A stretch of DNA of 60,523 nt from Candidatus Puniceispirillum sp. (GTDB taxonomy: Bacteria; Pseudomonadota; Alphaproteobacteria; Puniceispirillales; Puniceispirillaceae), in NCBI GenBank assembly GCA_028383305.1, contig JAOEVD010000015.1, positions 1-60,523 on the forward strand, in the 5' to 3' direction. This document shows, in pieces, positions 8,871 to 16,207 of the stretch (its first letter is position 1; the number at the start of each line of letters is the position of its first letter). The position numbers and the translations under genes were made by a program. The notes beneath the pieces are model-generated. The model ran no database searches, was not told the DNA's origin, and saw nothing but the letters and a program-made list of their open reading frames with translations.

Positions 8871-9093
8871 AGAAAAGCCCCTCTGACGGGGGAGGTGCCA
8901 GAGGGGTAAGGTACTCTTGATAGTGCGAACAAGTCGTCAACTTGGAGGAAGAAAGCTTGTATTTAAGGCTTAGCGTCTGATTCCGCTGCGTGATAGGTTT
9001 ATAAAAGCTCTACTGCAGTGCATTTATTGCATCATCTTTAGTCGGGCTTTAACTGGATCCTGCAACCAGCTAATAGTCCTATCAAAACTGGCT
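8867..9093 (+). repeat. Repeat B, copy 1
   Basis: This is a module of about 227 bases present again at 10323-10561. The best-conserved parts are the 29-base hairpin at its left end, a core containing CAACTTGGAGGAAGAAAGCT, and a TGCATTTATTGCATCAT block. The ends match closely (AAAACTGGCT). It is flanked by the direct repeat GAAAAGCCC (near 8873 and 9097). No protein-coding frame of useful length is present. Confidence 0.75.
8871..8906 (-). terminator. Rho-independent terminator in repeat B copy 1
   Basis: Read on the minus strand, the 8-bp stem CCCCTCTG / CAGAGGGG (8899-8906 with 8878-8885) is followed by CTTTTCTTT. This would stop leftward transcription coming from the EamA gene before the glutaredoxin promoter region. 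Confidence 0.65.
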
Positions 9094-9094
9094 C

Positions 9095-9195
9095 GAGAAA
9101 AGCCCCCACTGGCATAACCAGCAAGGGCAAGTCTCAAGGGAGCAACACCTTTGCGAAGGTGTCATTTGTTTGGCGTTTAGATTCTTGCACTCTCT
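9095..9195 (+). repeat. Repeat C, copy 1
   Basis: This is a block of about 100 bases repeated at 15021-15124 next to the integrase. Shared parts include AACCAGCAAGGGCAAGTCTC, the palindrome ACACCTTTGCGAAGGTGT and CATTTGTTTGGCGTTTAG. It carries a minus-strand terminator at its left end and lies directly downstream of the EamA gene. Confidence 0.8.
9096..9128 (-). terminator. Rho-independent terminator for the EamA gene
   Basis: On the minus strand a 10-bp stem with several G-U pairs (9118-9127 with 9103-9112, loop TTATG) is followed by CTTTTCT. It lies 85 bases after the EamA stop codon. Confidence 0.6.
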
Positions 9196-9212
9196 CAAAA
9201 GAGTCACATCAT

Positions 9213-10106
9213 TTAAGTATTCTTTTCGAAGCTCCCTGAAGCTAAAATCACTCCTACTGCAACCAAAAAGATACCCATTACACCTCCAGTGGTAATCGTT
9301 TCGTTCAGGAAGACTACCCCACCAAAAAGTGCAAGGATTGGAGTTAAAGCCCCAAACGCTGCAGTTTGAGCTGCGCCCAAACATCGAATTGCAATCGAGT
9401 ATAGTATCATTGCAAGGACACCGATGAGCACGCCTTGCAAGAGGCAAACCCAAACAATTTCTTGGATGCTGACATTGCTGAAACTGACTTCTCCAGTCAT
9501 AAAAAGAACCGGAACCAAGAAAAGAGTGCCCCAAAACAACCCAACAACTAATCCTTGAACCGGTCTAAGGCCAGCTTGTTTAAAATAGATTGTGTAGATG
9601 GCCCAAAGACATGCGCCTAAAAGAAATAGTAGGTGACCTTTCCATGTTTCTGAGTATGAGCCATCAAGCATTTGCGTCAACCCAACTGATATTGCTCCTA
9701 TGAAGATTGCTAACAATCCAACCAAACGGAGTTTACTTGGTTTTTCTCCAATCAGTAAAAAGGAGAATAACGCCGCCCAGAATGGCAACGTTCCGGGTGC
9801 AAGGGCACCTGAGTCAGATGCCGAAGCGTAAAAAAGCCCTGATGAAATGATGTAAGGAGCAACTGCACTAGGCATAAGGGCTATCATCACCGTACTTACA
9901 AAACTCTGTCCACGAAGGATGACACCTAATTTGATCATAAATGGCAAGGTAACAATGCTAGCTGTGACTAACCTGAGTGTCATAACCTCCTCAACAGAAA
10001 AGTTGCTGCTTATAGCGAACCGTGTGTTCACCAGAAAAACCGCCCATATCGTGACGGCGGCCAAAGCAGTTGATACGCCAAGGGTACGCGCTTTAACCGC
10101 ATTCAT
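9213..10106 (-). CDS. EamA/DMT family transporter (island copy)
   Basis: This 297-residue protein has about ten hydrophobic segments arranged as two five-helix EamA repeats. Characteristic pieces are ALAAVTIWAVFLVNTRFAIS at the start, FSFLLIGEKPSKLRLVGLL at the end of repeat one and FGALTPILALFGGVVFLNE in repeat two. The family exports small metabolites such as amino acids or drugs; the substrate cannot be read from sequence. Downstream it runs into repeats C, B and A, and upstream into a glutaredoxin remnant and a second repeat B, so it sits in its own bracketed slot. A second, unrelated-context EamA gene is at 32184-33098. Confidence 0.85.
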   Translation of the reverse strand: MNAVKARTLGVSTALAAVTIWAVFLVNTRFAISSNFSVEEVMTLRLVTASIVTLPFMIKLGVILRGQSFVSTVMIALMPSAVAPYIISSGLFYASASDSGALAPGTLPFWAALFSFLLIGEKPSKLRLVGLLAIFIGAISVGLTQMLDGSYSETWKGHLLFLLGACLWAIYTIYFKQAGLRPVQGLVVGLFWGTLFLVPVLFMTGEVSFSNVSIQEIVWVCLLQGVLIGVLAMILYSIAIRCLGAAQTAAFGALTPILALFGGVVFLNETITTGGVMGIFLVAVGVILASGSFEKNT

Positions 10107-10271
10107 CGTTTATCCAATCTGGGCTCTGTAACACCGCATAAGGCTATTTAATTGAGACACCTTTGAGGGAATTGAAGGGAAAGAAAAACAAAATAGAAGA
10201 TGCGCTTTTCATATGCGTCTGGAATGTAATTATGCACACAACACTAGAGCTTGCGGCATCGGATTAAACAA

Positions 10272-10318
10272 CTTTTAATTGATCAAGTTCATCATATAAG
10301 TATTTGCAGATTTTATCC
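10272..10318 (-). pseudogene. Remnant 3' end of a third glutaredoxin gene
   Basis: This segment contains TTTTAATTGATCAAGTT and a TTTGCAGATTTTATC block, which match the last about 45 bases of the glutaredoxin genes at 12590-12640 and 8272-8320 with several changes. The rest of the gene is missing: the match breaks off and passes straight into repeat B. It marks a deletion or recombination scar. Confidence 0.6.
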
Positions 10319-10322
10319 TTTA

Positions 10323-10561
10323 CCAAAGAAAAACCCCGCTGACGGGGGAGGTGCCAGAGGGGTAAGGTAGTCCTGATAGTGAAAACAAGTCATCAACTTG
10401 GAGGAAGAAAGCTTGTATTTAAGGCTTAGCGTCTACTGCCACTGAGTAATAGGGTTGTTAACGCTCTGCTACAGTGCATTTATTGCATCATCTCCTACCT
10501 TACTTTAACTAGATCAGGGTGTGCATACCGCAATTAGCTAATCGCCTGTTCAAAACTGGCT
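10323..10561 (+). repeat. Repeat B, copy 2
   Basis: Second copy of the module at 8867-9093, in the same orientation and with the same internal landmarks (hairpin, CAACTTGGAGGAAGAAAGCT core, TGCATTTATTGCATCAT, terminal CAAAACTGGCT). The distal third is more diverged, with small insertions. Confidence 0.75.
10328..10362 (-). terminator. Rho-independent terminator in repeat B copy 2
   Basis: On the minus strand, CCCCTCTG (10355-10362) pairs with CAGCGGGG (10334-10341) with one mismatch and is followed by TTTTTCTTT. No leftward gene ends here now, so it appears to be a duplicated, orphaned terminator. Confidence 0.55.
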
Positions 10562-10748
10562 AACGAGACAGACCAGAGCGCTATGATTGATGACGAGCTA
10601 GGGCATGAATAACTTTGATATAACGTGATTTCGGTAAAGTTTTCTGTCGTTAATTGAGAGGGTAAAAATCTTTGCTAAATGTATGTGTTTGATATAGGAA
10701 ATTTAGAAAATGTTTCTATATCTTTCCTCAATGGACGAGGAGAGATTT

Positions 10749-11747
10749 ATGCCTATTACCTACGCGAATGCCCATGTGAATGAAGTGCCGGCGGTTTATA
10801 TAATTCATGAAAATGCCGATTGGACTGGGCCGTTATTCGCGGCGTTGGATGTAATAGGTGTAGCATATCAAGATTGGAACCTGGCCAACGTAAACATTGA
10901 TTTATCAAAGAACGCGCCGGCGGGTGTGTTTTATAATCGTATGAGCGCATCTTCCCATACCAGAGGCAATCGATTTGCACCTGAGATGACAGCTGGCGTT
11001 TTGGCGTGGTTGGAGGGGCAGGGGAGATTCGTGATCAATGGACGTCAAGCCTTACATCTGGAAATCTCTAAGATGATACAATATGCGGCGTTACGACATG
11101 CCGGTTTGAATGTCCCCCAGACTGTGGCGGCGATTACGGCTGAGGATATCATTGAAGCGTTTTCTTCTTTTGGAGGGAAGCCTATTATCACAAAACATAA
11201 TCGTGCAGGTAAAGGATTGGGGGTTGCGTTGTTCCGTTCAAAACCAACACTGATAGAGTATGTGAATGGCGAGGACTTTGATCCATCTGTTGATGGTATT
11301 ACCCTCGTTCAGCGTTATATTGCCTCGCCGGAACAGCTGATTACCCGAGTGGAATTTGTGGGGCGTAAATTTGTCTATGCAGTCCGTGTGGATACTTCAA
11401 ACGGATTTGAGTTATGCCCTGCAGATGTTTGCGCTCTAGATGCGAGCACCTGTATGGCAGACGCTGATCAACGATTTGCTTTTGACATTGATGGCAGTTT
11501 TTCTAAAAGCGCGCTTGGCCAATTGCTTATCCCAAAGATGCAAGATGTAATGGCGCGCGAAGGGCTAGATGTGGCAGCCTTTGAGTTTATCACAGATGAA
11601 GATGGTGTGCCCTATGTCTATGATATCAATACCAACACTAATTATAACAGCGATGCCGAACAGCGCGCAGGCATATCAGCAATGGCGGTATTGGCATCAT
11701 ACCTTGGGAGCAAACTGGCCAACATAGAAGTAAAGGCAGCCGCATAA
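10749..11747 (+). CDS. RimK-like ATP-grasp ligase, orphan
   Basis: This 332-residue protein has an ATP-grasp fold. Visible parts are the nucleotide-binding lysine/glycine segment KPIITKHNRAGKGLGVALF, the VQRYIASPEQLITRVEFVG strand and a metal-binding DINTNTNYNSDAE segment near the C-terminus. Such enzymes join a carboxylate to an amine or thiol through an acyl phosphate, as in RimK or glutathione synthase. I chose the ATG at 10749 because GAGGAGAG lies just upstream; an in-frame ATG at 10710 lacks this. No peptide substrate or partner gene is adjacent. It is divergent from the EamA gene and convergent with the HAD gene. The fold is confident; the substrate is unknown. Confidence 0.75.
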   Translation: MPITYANAHVNEVPAVYIIHENADWTGPLFAALDVIGVAYQDWNLANVNIDLSKNAPAGVFYNRMSASSHTRGNRFAPEMTAGVLAWLEGQGRFVINGRQALHLEISKMIQYAALRHAGLNVPQTVAAITAEDIIEAFSSFGGKPIITKHNRAGKGLGVALFRSKPTLIEYVNGEDFDPSVDGITLVQRYIASPEQLITRVEFVGRKFVYAVRVDTSNGFELCPADVCALDASTCMADADQRFAFDIDGSFSKSALGQLLIPKMQDVMAREGLDVAAFEFITDEDGVPYVYDINTNTNYNSDAEQRAGISAMAVLASYLGSKLANIEVKAAA

Positions 11748-11806
11748 TTACCTAATTGCCTATCAAACATTCAACAACATGTTCTTCAATGTTTTCTAAA
11801 TTAAAT

Positions 11807-12475
11807 TCATATGTTTAGCTGTGCTTCTGAAATGGAGTTAACAATGATGTCGGGTTTCCCGGGAAGGTTATCCCATGCCACTCCAGTTCGATTGACCCAA
11901 ATGGTTTTAAAGCCAAATGCTCCAGCTCCGGAGACATCCCAATTGTTTGATGAGAAGAACGTCACATCGCTTGGCTTGCAATCAAACCGCTCCGGGATGA
12001 GTTGGTACACTGCAGGTGTGGGCTTATAGCATTTTAAGACATCGACACTGAGCAATTCATCAAACCACTCAGAAATCCCGGCTGCGTCCAACGCTTTTAC
12101 CAACATACTGGGAGAAGCATTTGAGAGCACTGCAAGCCTGTGACCAGCCGCTTTGAGATTGGCGAGCACTTCTGGTACTTCCTGATAAGCCGAAAGCTCG
12201 CTGTACAATGACAAAAGTCTTGCTCTTACCTTGTCATTTGAGGCAAGGGCGTGTTCCTCAAGTGTCGTATCAAGCGCACGTATTGTGAGCTCCCAGAAGT
12301 CATCATACTTGCCCATCATCGAGCACAGCCAGCTATATCTCAGTTGTCGTTCTCGCCAGCCTTTCGCTATGGGAAGCCAATTCTCCTTTAGAGCCTCCAT
12401 GCCTGGTTCAGCTGCTGCCTCTCTGGCTGCAGCATCCACATCCAACAATGTCCCATACGCATCAAAGACAAACAT
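11807..12475 (-). CDS. Type II haloacid dehalogenase-like hydrolase
   Basis: This 222-residue protein has all four HAD motifs: the nucleophile Asp in FDAYGTLLDVD, Ser/Asn in AVLSNASP, Lys in KCYKPTPAVYQL and the acidic loop FFSSNNWDVSGAGAFG. The motif IV pattern SSNNWD and the length are those of L-2-haloacid dehalogenases, which hydrolyse 2-haloalkanoic acids to D-2-hydroxy acids. A related phosphatase or other HAD substrate remains possible. It is transcribed leftward and faces the ATP-grasp gene. Upstream lies glutaredoxin copy 2, also leftward, separated by about 105 bases. Confidence 0.85.
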   Translation of the reverse strand: MFVFDAYGTLLDVDAAAREAAAEPGMEALKENWLPIAKGWRERQLRYSWLCSMMGKYDDFWELTIRALDTTLEEHALASNDKVRARLLSLYSELSAYQEVPEVLANLKAAGHRLAVLSNASPSMLVKALDAAGISEWFDELLSVDVLKCYKPTPAVYQLIPERFDCKPSDVTFFSSNNWDVSGAGAFGFKTIWVNRTGVAWDNLPGKPDIIVNSISEAQLNI

Positions 12476-12579
12476 CTGTTTGACCCTCTTGCAAAATTAC
12501 AATCTATTTAAATTAGCCACACCAAAACCAGAACCTATAATTCAGGCTTTGGCTAATTGTTTCAAAGCGGCTGATAGAG

Positions 12580-12957
12580 TTATACCAACTTTAATTGATC
12601 AAGTTTAGCATCTAAGAATCTGCAGATTTCATCAGATGAGTACAGCCACTGAACTTCCTTGTTATCCTCTGCAATGCGAAGGCAAGGCACTTTGTGTTTT
12701 CCACCTTCCCTGATCAATTCTTCTTTGATTAACAGATCAGTTTTAGCATCCTTTAACTCTATCTTGATTGATCGTCGCCTCATGTGCCTTCGAACCTTTA
12801 CGCAGAAAGGGCAGGCTTTAAATTGATAGAGTGAGAGCCCAGTTACCGCTGCATCAACGCTATCCTGATCTTTACGACTTCTAATAACCGGACTCGGCCT
12901 GGTGAGAAAATCCAACAAGAGTATTATACGGCCAACTATAAATCTTATTAATTTCAT
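12580..12957 (-). CDS. Membrane-anchored glutaredoxin-like protein, copy 2
   Basis: This is a near-duplicate of the gene at 8258-8635. It has the same length (125 residues), an identical N-terminal anchor, CPFC active site and HKVPCLRI segment, with about a dozen substitutions, mostly conservative. It ends DQLKLV where copy 1 ends DQLNVV, so the divergence is concentrated at the end. The upstream region to about 13,170 is also related to that of copy 1. It is followed on the same strand by the HAD hydrolase. Keeping two intact copies in one element suggests selection or recent duplication; both are inference. Confidence 0.8.
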   Translation of the reverse strand: MKLIRFIVGRIILLLDFLTRPSPVIRSRKDQDSVDAAVTGLSLYQFKACPFCVKVRRHMRRRSIKIELKDAKTDLLIKEELIREGGKHKVPCLRIAEDNKEVQWLYSSDEICRFLDAKLDQLKLV

Positions 12958-13265
12958 TCTTTATACCATTTGATCAGTTAAATAACTTTGTAACTCATAG
13001 TTGCCAGAACGTACCTAAAGGCCATTGTGACTGACATCCATCAATAGCGCAATTAAACTGTTATAAAAGAAATAAGAATAATAAAAACAGTAACCTTTAC
13101 CACTATTTTGAAAGTGATAGTTAACTTGGGAAGGAGGGAGCAGTTTGTTGGTGGATGGGACTCTTTTGACGTCTGATGGAAGTTATGGCGTTTAAATCGT
13201 AAAAAGATCATAGTCTTTTTAGGGGAGCACTTGCTCCTGACAAAACTCGACTAGATGAGACACAA
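12958..13265. other. Intergenic region upstream of glutaredoxin copy 2 and asparaginase
   Basis: This gap between divergent genes holds a region related to the upstream part of glutaredoxin copy 1 (12963-13070), repeat A copy 3 (13071-13170), and a short hairpin GGAGCA-CT-TGCTCC near 13,223-13,236, just before the asparaginase start. No clear promoter is visible. Confidence 0.5.
13071..13170 (+). repeat. Repeat A, copy 3 (most diverged)
   Basis: It aligns with copy 2 along its length but with many substitutions. Retained landmarks are CTTTACCACTATTTTGAAAG, CAGTTTGTTGG and TGGGACTCTTTT. It lies upstream of glutaredoxin copy 2, as copy 2 of the repeat does for glutaredoxin copy 1. Confidence 0.6.
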
Positions 13266-14306
13266 ATGACCAAACCCTTGATTGACTTACCCTGCAATTC
13301 GCCAAGTCCTTTACATGTCCATATCAATAGAAATGGCTTCAAAGAGAGCTTACATGAGGTCGATATCGCCGTATGCGATGCTGATGGATCAGTTATATTG
13401 GGCATGGGTGATGTCGAAAGTGTTATCTTTCCGCGGTCGGCAATGAAACCACTTCAGTCGATTGCACTTATTGAACTGCTAAAAACCCAAGAGGATATTC
13501 CCGAGTTTTCAGATGCTGAGGTCGCACTGATTTGTGCAAGTCACAACGGTGAGACGCTGCACACGGAAGCCGTGCAAGGTTTGCTCAGCAAGTTCGACAT
13601 ATCCATTGATGAGCTTATTTGCGGTGCGCACTGGTCAATGCATCAGGAGACGATGGTGTCACAAGTCAGAACCATGGACGAGCCACACAAGGTCCACAAT
13701 AACTGCAGTGGCAAACATGCTGGCATGTTGATCTTATTCAAACTTATGAGCGGTAAAACATTCGGTTATGCGAACCTAACGAATGCGGCTCAGCAGCAAA
13801 TCCTTGGTACTTTGGAGTTTATGACCGGTTTGGACTTAATGCAGTATCCTCATGGTATTGACGGCTGCGGCGCGCCAGTGTTCTCTGCACCACTGGGTAA
13901 TTGGGCAAGAGCGTTTGCTCTATTTGCTGGTGGTGGCGATCTGCCAGATGCGAAACATAAGGCTTGTCAGAGGATACGCAAAAGTATCGCTGTGGAGCCT
14001 TTACTCATTGCTGGCCATGGGAGGGCATGTAGTGCAATCAACGCGGCTTATGGCGAAGCTATAACGGTTAAAACAGGTGCTGAGGGCGTTTACTCTGCCG
14101 CGTTTCATGACCTTGGCCTTGGTGCGGTCGTTAAAGCAAGAGATGGCAATAAAAGAGGGGCTGAAGTTGCGATTGGTGCCGTTATCAGGGCTTTAGGCTA
14201 CCCCATCGAAGATTCTGTAAAAGGCTTCTTTCAACCCAAGCTGGTAAACTGGGCGGGTGATGAGGTCGGTGATATTACGACGCCCGACTTCGTATTAACT
14301 GGCTAA
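13266..14306 (+). CDS. Asparaginase (PF06089 family, Rhizobium etli type II)
   Basis: This 346-residue enzyme hydrolyses L-asparagine to aspartate and ammonia. Family motifs are all present: FPRSAMKPLQ, CASHNGE, KVHNNCSGKHAG and the C-terminal GxxGVYSAAF region. It is unrelated to E. coli AnsA/AnsB and resembles the thermolabile rhizobial enzyme. Its length is normal. It begins at ATG 13266 with a weak ribosome site. A DUF1989 protein follows 23 bases downstream on the same strand, so the two probably form a nitrogen-scavenging operon within the mobile element. That pathway link is inference. Confidence 0.88.
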   Translation: MTKPLIDLPCNSPSPLHVHINRNGFKESLHEVDIAVCDADGSVILGMGDVESVIFPRSAMKPLQSIALIELLKTQEDIPEFSDAEVALICASHNGETLHTEAVQGLLSKFDISIDELICGAHWSMHQETMVSQVRTMDEPHKVHNNCSGKHAGMLILFKLMSGKTFGYANLTNAAQQQILGTLEFMTGLDLMQYPHGIDGCGAPVFSAPLGNWARAFALFAGGGDLPDAKHKACQRIRKSIAVEPLLIAGHGRACSAINAAYGEAITVKTGAEGVYSAAFHDLGLGAVVKARDGNKRGAEVAIGAVIRALGYPIEDSVKGFFQPKLVNWAGDEVGDITTPDFVLTG

Positions 14307-14329
14307 CTTTAGAGCTTGGGGAGTTCATT

Positions 14330-14920
14330 ATGCCAAATCAACCTATGATCGTAGACGCAAAGCAGCCATGGTCGGGATTGGTCAAAAGGGGGCAGGTGCT
14401 CACTATTAAAGACACGCATGGCCAGCAAGCAGTCGACTTCCTTTGTTATAACGCAGACAACACCGCAGATCGATATTCTGCAACGAATACCGTAAAGGTT
14501 CAGGGCAATGTCTATGTTGGTAACGGAACAGTATTATACGCAGATAGCGGCAAACCACTTTTAACCGTCATTGAAGATACTGCTGGGAGACACGACACAA
14601 TCTATGGATGTTGTAGCAATCCCAATAACAAGCTTCGTTACGATGTTGAGACAACCGAATCTTGTTATACGAACTTTACCCAAGAGCTTCAAAAGTATGG
14701 CATGGACGTCACCTCAATCGTCCCAAATGTAAACTGGTTTATGAGTGTTCCAGTTTTAGGTGATGGATCAGCTGGTGTCGCTGAGGCTGCATTAAAGCCC
14801 GGCAGTTACGTAAAGCTTCGGGCTGAATGTAATGTTCTAGCTGTCTTGTCGAATTGTCCACAAATGCATAATCCATGTAACGGCTATGACCCCACGCCAA
14901 TTGAAGTTTGGATTGATTAA
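14330..14920 (+). CDS. DUF1989 (urea carboxylase-associated) family protein
   Basis: This 196-residue protein belongs to the DUF1989 family, whose better known members accompany urea/guanidine carboxylases, some of them deiminating carboxyguanidine. The family's cysteine/histidine-rich landmarks are visible: DTAGRHDTIYGCCS, ESCYTNF and NCPQMHNPCNG, likely metal ligands. The start has a good GGGAG site before ATG 14330. It is co-transcribed with asparaginase, but no urea or guanidine carboxylase is in the window. The substrate is therefore uncertain; an amide or amidine nitrogen compound is plausible. Directly after its stop comes repeat A copy 4. Confidence 0.8.
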   Translation: MPNQPMIVDAKQPWSGLVKRGQVLTIKDTHGQQAVDFLCYNADNTADRYSATNTVKVQGNVYVGNGTVLYADSGKPLLTVIEDTAGRHDTIYGCCSNPNNKLRYDVETTESCYTNFTQELQKYGMDVTSIVPNVNWFMSVPVLGDGSAGVAEAALKPGSYVKLRAECNVLAVLSNCPQMHNPCNGYDPTPIEVWID

Positions 14921-14921
14921 C

Positions 14922-15020
14922 CACAACAAACAACAACTGACCCTTCAGACACCCTTTTGAAAACCGCTATTTAAGGAAGGTACTGAAGGTCTGTTTGTTG
15001 GCCTATGGGACCCTTTTACC
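14922..15020 (+). repeat. Repeat A, copy 4
   Basis: It starts ACAACAAACAACAACTG, continues with CACCCTTTTGAAAACCGC and ends CTGTTTGTTGGCCTATGGGA plus CCCTTTTACC. It follows the DUF1989 stop and runs directly into repeat C copy 2; repeat B is missing at this junction. Confidence 0.75.
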
Positions 15021-15124
15021 AAAGAAAAGCCCTCACCAGAGTTAACCAGCAAGGGCAAGTCTCAAGGGAGTGACACCTTTGCGAAGGTGTCATTTGTTTG
15101 GCGTTTAGGTTCTTACATCCTCTA
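15021..15124 (+). repeat. Repeat C, copy 2
   Basis: Second copy of the block at 9095-9195, sharing AACCAGCAAGGGCAAGTCTC, the ACACCTTTGCGAAGGTGT palindrome and CATTTGTTTGGCGTTTAG. It follows repeat A at the shared GAAAAGCCC sequence and lies just downstream of the integrase. Confidence 0.8.
15023..15056 (-). terminator. Rho-independent terminator after the integrase
   Basis: On the minus strand GCCCTTGCTGG pairs with CTGGTGAGGGC (with G-U pairs) around a short loop and is followed by TTTTCTTT. It lies about 100 bases beyond the integrase stop codon and is homologous to the terminator after the EamA gene. Confidence 0.6.
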
Positions 15125-15151
15125 TAGGCAAGAGTCGTGCCATGAAACTCC

Positions 15152-16140
15152 TCAACCGAGTTTAGCGATTATATTGCCTGCCCTCAGGTGCGTATAACGA
15201 AAAAGCATCTTTGCATCCTTATGACCTGATATCAGGGCGACCTCTGGGATACTTAAGCCCAATTCAAAGAACCTACTTATTGCTTCATGTCGAAGGTCAT
15301 GAAACCTTAGGTCACATAAGCCAGCACGTTTCCTTAGCTGCTCCCACGCTAGTCTGAAGGCGTTAGCATTGACTGGGAATGGAGTTGAAGTGTCTTGACG
15401 TGCCCTCTGGCCTCTGAGGACATCTGCTGCTTTTGTCGATAAAGGAACTTCTCTGTTTGTCCATTCTTGGTCAATGGGAGTTAAGCAAGCTGTCGTTCCA
15501 GGTTTGTGTTATCCCACGTTAGACCAAGGATTTCACTTCGCCTCATGCCTGTTTCAATGGCAAAGACAATGGTGGGCCATGTGTGAGGGTTGAGAGTTAG
15601 ATGAGAGGCTTGCTCCAAACGCTCATATTCACCTTTATTTAACCTTCGCTGTCTTGGCCTAGATGTTGGTGGCATCTTTATGAAGTCGACAGGATTAGAA
15701 GACAGCATTAGACCCCACTCATGAATGGCTATCTTTAGGCAGTGTCGAATCAAGGTAAGGTCATAATGTGCGGTTCTAGCTCCGTCAGGGAGCCTTCGGT
15801 CACGAAAGGCCGCTATAACTGATGATGACAGCTTATCGAGGGTGAGGGCGCTTATGGGGTTTTTGATGAGACGATTTAGACGTCGTTCTTCGGTGTTTGC
15901 ACTACGCTTACCCTGGGTAATCTCTTTGCAGTAACGTGACAGAATCTCGCCCAGTAAAACACTGTCAGGCTTAAGCAATCCATAATGTCCAGCTTCAATT
16001 ATGTTCTCTTGCTCATGCACCCATTTAATAGCGTGGCTCTTGTACTTAAATGATCTGGTTACCGTTCCAATATTCTTATGCCTGATTATTGCCTGCCGTT
16101 TACTGTTTCGTTTTCTGTATGTAGTCACTTCTGCCTCCAT
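15152..16140 (-). pseudogene. Tyrosine recombinase (integrase), frameshifted
   Basis: This is a phage-type site-specific integrase of about 330 residues split over two frames. The first frame runs to a TAA at 15481-15483 and contains the first catalytic arginine (ETGMRRSEILGLTW). A -1 shift near 15,485-15,495 continues the protein as CLTPIDQEWTNREVPLS through HDLRH, SGHKD and the nucleophile tyrosine in FRYTHLRAG, ending at TGA 15152-15154. All catalytic residues are thus present but split. One extra base near ACAGCTTGC would restore one frame. A TTG start at 16161 is also possible. It lies next to the tRNA attachment site. The break is a real inactivation or a sequence error. Confidence 0.8.
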
Positions 16141-16207
16141 CAGTGACACAGGAGTTACCAATCATAAGGAGTAGGGCGTAACATAATGTAAAACATAGAT
16201 AAACCTG

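Larger units (their letters stand above)
10107..10748. other. Intergenic region between the EamA and ATP-grasp genes
   Basis: This 640-base gap separates two divergent genes. It contains a decayed 3' end of a glutaredoxin gene (10272-10318), repeat B copy 2 (10323-10561) with its terminator, and about 185 AT-rich bases likely to hold the promoter of the rightward ATP-grasp gene. I see no clear -35/-10 pair there. Confidence 0.6.

Noticed and set aside
13223..13236. Short hairpin just before the asparaginase start as a terminator or attenuator.
   Set aside because: Only six base pairs and no T tract; mentioned in the region description only.
15481..15500. Programmed -1 frameshifting in the integrase.
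   Set aside because: No X-XXY-YYZ slippery heptamer or downstream structure is evident; a single-base loss explains the data.
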